Source: Caulobacteraceae bacterium (GTDB taxonomy: Bacteria; Pseudomonadota; Alphaproteobacteria; Caulobacterales; Caulobacteraceae). From it: a stretch of 5,658 bases of DNA. The number at the start of each line of letters is the position of its first letter. Position 1 is the first letter of the stretch. The stretch covers positions 1 through 5,658 of the forward strand of contig JADZBR010000219.1 in assembly GCA_020852035.1 (NCBI GenBank), written 5' to 3'. The notes under the pieces are model-generated. The model was given only the letters and a program-made list of their open reading frames with translations, was not told the origin of the DNA and did not search any database. The position numbers and the translations under genes were made by a program. Positions 1-4,840 of this stretch are shown piece after piece.

Positions 1-1
1 C

Positions 2-697
2 CCGACCGAGGACGAGTGGCTGTGGCTGGGCGAGCAGGGCGTCGGCCTGCGCCAGGGCCAGCAGTACCACTGGCGCAACCCGGGCTATGCGAGCTTCGAG
101 GACTTCCTGGCGGCGCTCTCCTCCGGCCGGCGCAAGACGATCCGCCGCGAACGGCGTGAGGCGCAGGCCGGGCTGGAGATCCTGCGGCTCACCGGCGCCG
201 ACCTCTGCGAAGACCATTGGGACGCCTTCTTCGGCTTCTACATGGACACCGGCTCGCGCAAGTGGGGGCGGCCCTATCTGACCCGCGCCTTCTTTTCGGA
301 GCTTGGCGCGCGGATGGCTGACCAGGTGCTGCTGGTGATGGCCCGACGCGAGGGCCGCTGGATCGCCGGGGCCCTCAACCTGATCGGCGAGAAGGCGCTC
401 TATGGCCGCAACTGGGGCTGCGTCGAGGACGTGCCCTTCCTGCACTTCGAGCTCTGCTACTACCAGGCGATCGACTTCGCGATCGAGCGGGGCCTCTCGC
501 GTGTGGAGGCCGGGGCGCAGGGCCAGCACAAGATCGCCCGCGGCTATCTGCCGAGCCCGGTCTACTCCGCGCACTACATCGCCGATCCGGCCCTGCGGGA
601 GCCGGTGGAGCGCTTCCTGGAACAGGAGCGCCGCGGCGTCGCCCAGGAGATGGAGTGGCTGGCGGAGGAATACTCCCCGTTTCGGCAGGCGGGCTGA
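2..697 (+). CDS. FemAB-like / GNAT-fold N-acyltransferase (DUF482, COG3146 type), C-terminal part
   Basis: The gene is partial: the frame is open from base 2 and ends at TGA 695-697, leaving 231 C-terminal residues of a protein I expect to be near 400. The fragment carries blocks I recognise from the FemAB-like PF04339/COG3146 family. These are a basic stretch SSGRRKTIRRERREA (bases about 119-163), then WDAFFGFYMDTGSRKWGRPY, an aromatic-rich WGCVEDVPFLHFELCYYQAI segment, and the closing EAGAQGQHKIARGY. Family members adopt a GNAT-like fold and are annotated as peptidoglycan-biosynthesis-related acyltransferases. The true substrate is generally unproven and I do not infer one. An ATG at 242 lies inside the conserved core and is not a start. 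The HIT gene follows 56 bp downstream on the same strand, so the two could be co-transcribed. The family call is firm; the function is not. Confidence 0.88.
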   Translation, partial: PTEDEWLWLGEQGVGLRQGQQYHWRNPGYASFEDFLAALSSGRRKTIRRERREAQAGLEILRLTGADLCEDHWDAFFGFYMDTGSRKWGRPYLTRAFFSELGARMADQVLLVMARREGRWIAGALNLIGEKALYGRNWGCVEDVPFLHFELCYYQAIDFAIERGLSRVEAGAQGQHKIARGYLPSPVYSAHYIADPALREPVERFLEQERRGVAQEMEWLAEEYSPFRQAG

Positions 698-753
698 GGC
701 TTGAAGGGGCCGGTCGGCGCCGGTAACCCCGTTCCGATCTGACGGAGAAGTCC

Positions 754-1188
754 ATGAGCCTCGACGGGACCTACGACGACGCCAACATCTTCGCCCGCAT
801 CCTGCGCCGCGAGATCCCCAGCGCCCGGGTGTTCGAGGACGAGCACGTGCTGGCCTTCATGGACGCCTTCCCGCAGGTGAAGGGCCACACCCTGGTGATC
901 CCCAAGCACGCCAAGGCCCGCAACCTGCTGGAGATCGAGCCCGAGCCGTTGCAGCACCTGATCCTCGGCGTCCAGCGGGTGACGCGGGCGGTGCGGGCGG
1001 CGCTGAAGCCGGACGGCATAGTGGTCACCCAGTTCAACGGCCAGTCGGCCGGACAGACCATCTACCACCTGCATTTTCACATCCTGCCGCGATGGGACGG
1101 CGTGGCGGTGGGGCGTCACGGGCAGGGCCAGGCCGACCCCGCCGAGCTCGCCGCCTTGGCCGAACAGATCGCCGCCCAGATCACCTGA
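754..1188 (+). CDS. HIT family protein (HinT-like nucleotide phosphoramidase/hydrolase)
   Basis: This is a 144-residue cytosolic protein of the histidine triad superfamily. The signature H-x-H-x-H is HLHFHILP at residues 105-112, with H105, H107 and H109. The last of these aligns with the usual catalytic nucleophile. Upstream is the family-typical NGQSAGQTIY (95-104), which in HinT proteins lines the phosphate site, and GHTLVIPK (44-51). The N-terminal ANIFARILRREIPSARVFED block is also standard. Family members hydrolyse AMP-N or AMP-lysine phosphoramidates and related nucleotide conjugates. The exact substrate here is unknown. Length fits bacterial HIT proteins. The ATG is supported by GGAG at 744-747, six bases upstream. 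It sits between the acyltransferase (56 bp) and a Nudix hydrolase (49 bp), so two nucleotide-conjugate hydrolases are adjacent. Confidence 0.95.
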   Translation: MSLDGTYDDANIFARILRREIPSARVFEDEHVLAFMDAFPQVKGHTLVIPKHAKARNLLEIEPEPLQHLILGVQRVTRAVRAALKPDGIVVTQFNGQSAGQTIYHLHFHILPRWDGVAVGRHGQGQADPAELAALAEQIAAQIT

Positions 1189-1223
1189 CGCAGGGTCAGG
1201 CTTTCCCGCGCCTTCCTGGCCGC

Positions 1224-1238
1224 CATACAATCGTTCGA
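1224..1238 (+). promoter_or_regulatory. Candidate -10 element for a leaderless Nudix transcript
   Basis: CATACAAT ends at 1231 and contains TACAAT (1226-1231), one mismatch from TATAAT. The usual -10 to +1 spacing puts transcription start at about 1238, the A of the Nudix ATG. No Shine-Dalgarno precedes that ATG. The -35 is poor: CTTTCC/TTTCCC around 1201-1207. The motif match is seen; promoter function is inferred. Confidence 0.4.
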
Positions 1239-1945
1239 TGTCCGACGCCCCGACTCTGCCCCGCAAGCCCGAAGGCCCGCCGCGTATCCCCGGCAAGCCC
1301 GCCGTCCGCCCACGCTACGCCGCGACCCTGCTGCTGGTCCGCCGCGACGGGCCGAGCCCCCGCGTGCTGATGGGCCGCCGTCACGGCGGGCACGACTTCA
1401 TGCCGGACAAGTGGGTGGTCCCGGGCGGGCGCATCGACCGGGCCGACTACGTCGCGCCCCGCGCCGCCGAACTCGACCCGGCGCTGACCGCCCGGCTGGC
1501 GCCGATGCCGGCCAAGAAGGTGGAGGCGCTGGCGCTCACCGCCATCCGCGAAACCTTCGAGGAGGCGGGCCTGCTGCTCGCCAGGCCGGCGGCCAAGACC
1601 CGCCGCGCCGGCCCCTGGCGGCCGTTCCTGGCGCAGGGCGCGCTGCCGGATCCATCGGGCATGCGGCTGGTGGCCCGGGCGGTGACGCCGCCGATGATCG
1701 GCAAGCGCTTCGACACCCTGTTCTTCCTGGCCGAGGCCGAGGGGCTGATCAGCCTGGAGCGGCAGGCCGACTGCGGCGAACTCGACGAGATCGCCTGGTT
1801 CGACTTCGAGGGAGCCAAGGATCTCGACCTGCCGGCCATCACCCGCACGGTGATCAAGGAAGCTGGACTGCAGCTGGAGGACCCCGACCGGCGCGCGCCG
1901 TTCATCCGCTTCGCGATGGGTGGGGGCAAGACCACTTACCTCTAG
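1238..1945 (+). CDS. Nudix hydrolase with expanded Nudix loop
   Basis: This is a 235-residue cytosolic protein. The Nudix core is visible: a beta-strand YAATLLLVRR (27-36), WVVPGGRID (59-67), and the catalytic helix EALALTAIRETFEEAGLLL (96-114). In that helix E96, R104, E105, E108, E109 and G111 match E-x7-R-E-U-x-E-E-x-G-U, and the glutamates would bind the metal. The glycine normally six residues before E96 is missing from that spot. GGR lies about 30 residues earlier, so an insert (about 68-92) separates the two halves of the box. That arrangement resembles the NUDT7/NUDT19-like branch, some of whose members act on CoA derivatives. Substrate cannot be assigned here. The proline-rich N-terminus (about 1-25) looks disordered. 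The ATG at 1238 has no clear Shine-Dalgarno and may start a leaderless message. The gene lies 49 bp after the HIT gene. Confidence 0.9.
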   Translation: MSDAPTLPRKPEGPPRIPGKPAVRPRYAATLLLVRRDGPSPRVLMGRRHGGHDFMPDKWVVPGGRIDRADYVAPRAAELDPALTARLAPMPAKKVEALALTAIRETFEEAGLLLARPAAKTRRAGPWRPFLAQGALPDPSGMRLVARAVTPPMIGKRFDTLFFLAEAEGLISLERQADCGELDEIAWFDFEGAKDLDLPAITRTVIKEAGLQLEDPDRRAPFIRFAMGGGKTTYL

Positions 1946-1952
1946 GCCGCCA

Positions 1953-1980
1953 TTGACTTAGGCGCGCGGATTCGTATGTT
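1953..1980 (+). promoter_or_regulatory. Sigma-70-type promoter of rpmG
   Basis: TTGACT (1953-1958, five of six against TTGACA) is followed after 16 bases by TATGTT (1975-1980, four of six against TATAAT). This predicts a start near 1987 and a leader of about 60 bases before rpmG. It begins only 7 bp after the Nudix stop, so rpmG can be expressed independently of the upstream genes. The motif is seen; activity is inferred. Confidence 0.6.
1969..1973. promoter_or_regulatory. GANTC (CcrM methylation) site inside the rpmG promoter
   Basis: GATTC lies between the -35 and -10 hexamers of the rpmG promoter. In Caulobacterales, GANTC is methylated by CcrM, and methylated sites near -10/-35 elements are bound by GcrA. 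The site is exact; regulation of rpmG through it is only a hypothesis. Confidence 0.5.
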
Positions 1981-2048
1981 CCGCGCCTCCAGAAATTCCT
2001 GCCTGCGCGATACGTCCGCGCGGCCCTACGACCGCGAGAGACTGAGCT

Positions 2049-2216
2049 ATGGCCAAACCGGCTTCCATCAAGATCCGCCTGAACTCGACGGCGGACACCG
2101 GCTTCTTCTACGTCACCAAGAAGAACGCCCGCACCAAGACCGAGAAGATGGTGCTGAAGAAGTACGATCCGGTGGTGCGCAAGCACGTCGAATTCCGCGA
2201 AGCCAAGATCAAGTAG
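2049..2216 (+). CDS. rpmG: 50S ribosomal protein L33
   Basis: This small gene encodes 55 residues, beginning [20 protein letters not shown] and ending [10 protein letters not shown]. It is the classic alphaproteobacterial L33, a component of the large ribosomal subunit near the E site. Length and sequence fit the family exactly. There are no cysteines, so it is the zinc-independent (C-minus) form without the two CxxC knuckles. The start ATG has a GAGAG Shine-Dalgarno at 2036-2040, eight bases upstream. A longer open frame overlaps it in another register, but only this frame gives a recognisable protein. It stands alone, with its own promoter upstream and a hairpin terminator 33 bp after the stop, and converges on pleD. 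Confidence 0.97.
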   Translation: MAKPASIKIRLNSTADTGFFYVTKKNARTKTEKMVLKKYDPVVRKHVEFREAKIK

Positions 2217-2249
2217 GCTTCGCTTCCAAACGCTTCCGATAACCGTGAG

Positions 2250-2272
2250 CGCCCGGCCCTGGCCGGGCGTTT
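2250..2272 (+). terminator. Intrinsic terminator-like hairpin after rpmG
   Basis: CGCCCGGC (2250-2257) pairs perfectly with GCCGGGCG (2262-2269) around a four-base CCTG loop, giving an 8 bp GC-rich stem followed by TTT and then TTT again after CGCG. It lies 33 bp after the rpmG stop and only 9 bp beyond the pleD stop. It could end both convergent messages, although on the - strand no T-run follows. The T tract is short, so it is not a textbook terminator. Confidence 0.7.
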
Positions 2273-2278
2273 CGCGTT

Positions 2279-3643
2279 TCAGGCCGCCCGCGCGATCACC
2301 CGGTTGCGGCCGGCCGCCTTGGCTTCATAGACCGCCGCGTCGGCGCGCTTGAGCAGGGCCTCGGGCGTATCGGTCTCGCCGAGCGTGGCGGCGACGCCGA
2401 TGGAGATCGTCACCGTCAGGATCTCGCGCCCGTGCGCCACCCGGAACGGCGCGCCGGCCACGTGCAGGCGGATACGCTCGGCGATCCGCTCGGCGTCGGC
2501 CAGGCCGGTGTCGGGCATGATCACCGTGAACTCCTCGCCGCCGTAGCGGCAGGGCAGGTCGATGGCGCGGACGTTGGAGGCCAGCCGCGCGGCGAACTCG
2601 CGCAGCACCTCGTCGCCGACGTCGTGGCCGTAGGTGTCGTTGATCTTCTTGAAGTGGTCGATGTCGACCATCAGCGCCGCCACCGGGTCGCCGCCGCGCT
2701 GGGCGCGGCGCACCAGCGCCTCCAGCTGGCCGGTCATGTAGCGGCGGTTGTGCAGGCCGGTGAGCTGATCGGTGACCGCCAGCTCCAGCGACTGGTCGAG
2801 GTTGTCGCGCAGGTAGTCGGTGTAGCGCTTCCTGCGGATCTGGGTGCGGGCGCGGGCGGCCAGTTCCTCGGGGTCGACGGGCTTGGCCAGCACGTCGTTG
2901 ACGCCGATCTCCAGCGCCTTCACCAGCCGCGGCCGCTCGTCGAAGTCGATGATCGCCAGGATCGGCAGGTGCCGCGTCGCCTCGTCCGAACGCAGCTGGG
3001 CGGCGAAGCGCAGGCCGTCGAAGCCGCGGGCGGTGGCGTTGACGATCAGGAGGTCCACCGGCCCCTTGGCGGCCAGCGCGGCCTTCTCGATGTCGCTCTC
3101 GACCACCGGGCGGTGCTCGACCCCGAGCTCGTCGGCCAGGCGCTGGGCCTGGCGGGGATTGTCGTCGACGATCAGCACGCGCCCGCCGGCGCCGCCCAGG
3201 CGGTTGGCCGCGCCAGCAATCACGCCCATGCGGCGGCCGGAGGCTTCGCGGTCGCGCAGTTCGTCCATGACCAGCTTCAGGCGGGTCAGGCTGCGCACGC
3301 GGGCGAACAGCATGACGTCGTCGATCGGCTTGGTCAGGAACTCGTCGGCGCCGGCCTCCAGCCCCTGGATGCGGTCCGAACGGCCGTCGAGGGCGGTGAC
3401 CAGCACCACCGGGATGTGGCGGGTGTCGGGGTCGTTCTTCAGCCGGCGGCAGACGTCGAAGCCGTCCATGCCCGGCATCATCACGTCGAGCAGCACGATG
3501 TCCGGCTTCTCGGCGGCGGCCAGCGCCAGGGCGGTCGGCCCGTCGCGGGCGGTCAGCACCTCGTAGTATTCGGCCGTCAGCTTGGCCTCGAGCAGGCGGA
3601 CGTTGGCCTCGATGTCGTCGACCACCAGGATGCGCGCGCTCAT
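2279..3643 (-). CDS. pleD: PleD: REC-REC-GGDEF response regulator diguanylate cyclase
   Basis: The protein converts two GTP to cyclic di-GMP. It has 454 residues, the length of Caulobacter PleD. REC1 (about 1-120) has acidic D9/D10, phospho-acceptor D53 ([11 protein letters not shown]), T83 and K105. REC2 (about 155-270) keeps D160/D161, but the acceptor position is N202 ([10 protein letters not shown]), so it is a non-phosphorylatable dimerisation adaptor, as known for PleD. GGDEF (about 285-450) has D327 for metal, N335 and D344 for guanine, and the active loop GGEEF at 368-372. The inhibitory I-site RxxD is R359/D362, with R390, R148 and R178 also present, so product feedback inhibition should be intact. 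In Caulobacter, DivJ phosphorylates it and PleC dephosphorylates it, and it drives flagellar loss and stalk formation at the pole. Its ATG overlaps the divK stop (ATGA), with GGGAG at 3651-3655 as Shine-Dalgarno. Confidence 0.98.
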   Translation of the reverse strand: MSARILVVDDIEANVRLLEAKLTAEYYEVLTARDGPTALALAAAEKPDIVLLDVMMPGMDGFDVCRRLKNDPDTRHIPVVLVTALDGRSDRIQGLEAGADEFLTKPIDDVMLFARVRSLTRLKLVMDELRDREASGRRMGVIAGAANRLGGAGGRVLIVDDNPRQAQRLADELGVEHRPVVESDIEKAALAAKGPVDLLIVNATARGFDGLRFAAQLRSDEATRHLPILAIIDFDERPRLVKALEIGVNDVLAKPVDPEELAARARTQIRRKRYTDYLRDNLDQSLELAVTDQLTGLHNRRYMTGQLEALVRRAQRGGDPVAALMVDIDHFKKINDTYGHDVGDEVLREFAARLASNVRAIDLPCRYGGEEFTVIMPDTGLADAERIAERIRLHVAGAPFRVAHGREILTVTISIGVAATLGETDTPEALLKRADAAVYEAKAAGRNRVIARAA

Positions 3644-4014
3644 GCCGGTTCTCCCAGCAGGCGCTTGATGGTGTCGAGGAAGAGCGTCACCGAGATCGGC
3701 TTGGACAGGTAGGCCTCGCAGCCCCCCTCGCGGATGCGCTCCTCGTCGCCCTTCATGGCGAAGGCGGTCACCGCGACCACCGGGATGGCGGAGAGGTCGT
3801 CATCCTCCTTCAGCCACTTGGTGACTTCGAGGCCGCTGATTTCGGGCAGCTGGATGTCCATCAGGATCAGGTCGGGCCGGTGCTCGCGCGCCATCGAGAG
3901 CGCCTGCAAACCCTCGCGGGTCTGCAGGGTCTCATAGCCCTGGGCGTCGAGCAGGTCATGAAACAGCTTCATGTTCAGCTCGTTATCCTCGACGATGAGG
4001 ACGGTCTTGGCCAA
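3640..4014 (-). CDS. divK: DivK: single-domain cell-cycle response regulator
   Basis: This 124-residue stand-alone receiver domain has no output domain. Acidic pocket E9/D10, phospho-acceptor D53 ([13 protein letters not shown]), T83 and K105 are all present. Long stretches such as [20 protein letters not shown] and [19 protein letters not shown] are nearly identical to Caulobacter DivK as I recall it. There, DivJ and PleC set its phosphorylation, and DivK-P binds DivL to switch CckA away from activating CtrA. It also allosterically stimulates PleC/DivJ, linking it to PleD. It is first in an operon with pleD; the genes overlap by four bases. The start is TTG at 4014. An in-frame TAG (4026-4024) lies four codons upstream and no ATG or GTG intervenes. 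The next in-frame ATG is M15, too late for the fold. AGGG at 4022-4025 supports the TTG. A CtrA-type box lies about 80 bp upstream. Confidence 0.97.
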   Translation of the reverse strand: MAKTVLIVEDNELNMKLFHDLLDAQGYETLQTREGLQALSMAREHRPDLILMDIQLPEISGLEVTKWLKEDDDLSAIPVVAVTAFAMKGDEERIREGGCEAYLSKPISVTLFLDTIKRLLGEPA

Positions 4015-4021
4015 TGCGGGA

Positions 4022-4025
4022 CCCT
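4022..4025 (-). promoter_or_regulatory. Ribosome binding site deciding the divK TTG start
   Basis: On the - strand AGGG lies seven bases before TTG 4014. An in-frame stop overlaps it (TAG 4026-4024), so the TTG is the only start that retains the conserved N-terminus of DivK. Confidence 0.6.
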
Positions 4026-4048
4026 AGCCTGAAGTGCGCGCCGGCGGA

Positions 4049-4053
4049 GAATC
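4049..4053. promoter_or_regulatory. GANTC (CcrM) site in the divK leader region
   Basis: GAATC lies in the 112 bp between the divergent divK and HAD genes, 35 bp before the divK start. It is the first of two such sites here. The motif is exact; methylation-dependent control of divK is inferred from Caulobacter biology. Confidence 0.45.
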
Positions 4054-4074
4054 CACCTAACCCCAGCTTCCAGC

Positions 4075-4100
4075 TTGTGATTCCACGCATATCCTTAAAC
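4075..4100 (+). promoter_or_regulatory. Weak candidate promoter for the HAD gene
   Basis: TTGTGAT (4075-4081), 11 bases, then CCTTAAAC (4093-4100) loosely follows the Caulobacter housekeeping pattern TTGACGS-N10-14-GCTANAWC. A start near 4107 would leave about 20 bases of leader containing the Shine-Dalgarno. The -35 half is poor, and the element overlaps the CtrA-type box, so this is tentative. Confidence 0.3.
4079..4083. promoter_or_regulatory. GANTC (CcrM) site next to the CtrA-type box
   Basis: GATTC lies 11 bp from the CtrA-type box and 65 bp upstream of the divK start. It falls in the -35 part of the weak candidate HAD promoter. The pairing of a CtrA box with GANTC is typical of cell-cycle promoters in this order. 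The motif is exact; function is inferred. Confidence 0.45.
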
Positions 4101-4109
4101 TCGCGTTAG
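4095..4109. promoter_or_regulatory. CtrA-type binding box (TTAA-N7-TTAG)
   Basis: TTAA (4095-4098), seven bases, then TTAG (4106-4109) matches the CtrA consensus TTAA-N7-TTAA at seven of eight positions with exact spacing. It sits about 80 bp upstream of divK and 18 bp upstream of the HAD start. In C. crescentus, divK transcription is known to depend on CtrA, which makes this the likely activator site. For the HAD gene, binding here would more likely block than activate. Motif seen; role inferred. Confidence 0.65.
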
Positions 4110-4115
4110 CCGCGT

Positions 4116-4122
4116 GGAGGGG
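4116..4122 (+). promoter_or_regulatory. Ribosome binding site supporting the HAD GTG start
   Basis: GGAGGGG is a strong Shine-Dalgarno, ending four bases before GTG 4127. It favours this GTG over later in-frame starts. Confidence 0.65.
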
Positions 4123-4126
4123 CCAG

Positions 4127-4801
4127 GTGGCCGATCCGAAGGACATTGTCGCACCCGCCGCAGGGCCGAGCCTGGCGACTCTGGGGATAGACGCCGCTCG
4201 CCCCCTGGTGATCGTCGACGTCGATGAGGTGCTGGCGCTCTTCATGGAAGGCTTCGGGAGGTTCCTGGAGGCGCGGGGCCTGGAGTTCCGTGTGGATCGC
4301 TTCGCCCTCTTCCAGAACATCTATCGACCCGGCGAGACGACTCATCTGGAGATCGAGGAGGGGCGGCGCCACTACGACGAGTTTTTCCGCACCGCCTGCG
4401 GCGACCTGCCGCCGAGCCCGGGCGGCGCGGAGGCGCTGCGCGCTCTGAAGGCGGCCGAGGCTGAGATCGTCATCCTGACGAACGCGCCCGGCCCCGCGCG
4501 CATGGGTCGCGCCCGCTGGCTCGGGCGACATGGGCTGGATTACCCTCTGCTGATCAATTCCGGGCCGAAGGGACCGGCGGTGGCCGCCCTGGCGGCGCAG
4601 ACGCGCTCGCCCATCGCCTTCGTCGACGACCTGCTTCCCAATCTGGAGTCCGTGGCCGAGACCACGCCCCACGCCCACCGTTTTCAGATGGTGGCCGACC
4701 CGCGCCTGCAGCCCCTGGCGCCCAGCACGCCGGAGCGCCATCGCCGCATCGACGACTGGGCCGAACTCGGCCAAGCGATCGCCGAGGCCATTCGCCGCTG
4801 A
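4127..4801 (+). CDS. HAD-superfamily hydrolase-like protein, unknown substrate
   Basis: This 224-residue cytosolic protein shows the four HAD motifs in order. Motif I is VIVDVDEVLA (28-37), with nucleophile D31 and acid/base D33. Motif II is VILTNAP (115-121), with T118. K148 in SGPKGPAV probably serves as motif III. Motif IV is FVDDLLPN (165-172), with D167/D168 for Mg2+. All catalytic residues are present, so phosphatase-type activity is plausible. I do not recognise the subfamily and give no substrate. Residues 38-100, rich in aromatics (FMEGFGRFLEARG, FQNIYRPGE), would form the cap and set specificity. The start is GTG with a strong GGAGGGG Shine-Dalgarno. It is divergent from divK across 112 bp and shares the CtrA-type box and GANTC sites with it. 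The ROK kinase follows 38 bp downstream. The hydrolase fold is a firm call; any cell-cycle role is speculation. Confidence 0.85.
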   Translation: MADPKDIVAPAAGPSLATLGIDAARPLVIVDVDEVLALFMEGFGRFLEARGLEFRVDRFALFQNIYRPGETTHLEIEEGRRHYDEFFRTACGDLPPSPGGAEALRALKAAEAEIVILTNAPGPARMGRARWLGRHGLDYPLLINSGPKGPAVAALAAQTRSPIAFVDDLLPNLESVAETTPHAHRFQMVADPRLQPLAPSTPERHRRIDDWAELGQAIAEAIRR

Positions 4802-4815
4802 GGGCTTTTCCCGCC

Positions 4816-4820
4816 GATTC
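4816..4820. promoter_or_regulatory. GANTC (CcrM) site upstream of the ROK kinase
   Basis: GATTC lies in the 38 bp gap before the kinase, just upstream of its -10-like element. A second GATTC (4842-4846) overlaps the start codon region. Both are exact motifs; a regulatory role is unproven. Confidence 0.35.
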
Positions 4821-4825
4821 ACATC

Positions 4826-4840
4826 GCTAGAACGGCGCGA
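4826..4840 (+). promoter_or_regulatory. Caulobacter-type -10 element for a leaderless ROK kinase transcript
   Basis: GCTAGAAC (4826-4833) fits the Caulobacter housekeeping -10 consensus GCTANAWC exactly. Normal spacing puts +1 at about 4840, the A of the ATG. No Shine-Dalgarno is present. The -35 is weak: TTTTCCC at 4806-4812, with a 13-base spacer. Confidence 0.45.

Noticed and set aside
698..753. Possible hairpin (GGGG...CCCC with GGCGCC) between the acyltransferase and HIT genes
   Set aside because: The stem is short and imperfect and no T-run follows; the gap looks like ordinary intra-operon spacing.
574..1296. A 240-codon - strand frame across the acyltransferase end and HIT gene
   Set aside because: It spans two identified genes and their gap, with no domain recognisable.
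1976..2242. An 88-codon + strand frame overlapping rpmG in another register
   Set aside because: It gives no recognisable protein, while the 2049-2216 frame encodes a complete L33.
2432..3712. A 426-codon open frame on the + strand opposite pleD
   Set aside because: It is antisense to a gene with full residue-level identification. Its translation is a low-complexity Ala/Gly/Val/His-rich product, a typical shadow in GC-rich DNA.
4057..4062. CTAACC as a second CtrA half-site upstream of divK
   Set aside because: It has no partner TTAA at seven-base spacing; a lone half-site is too weak to call.
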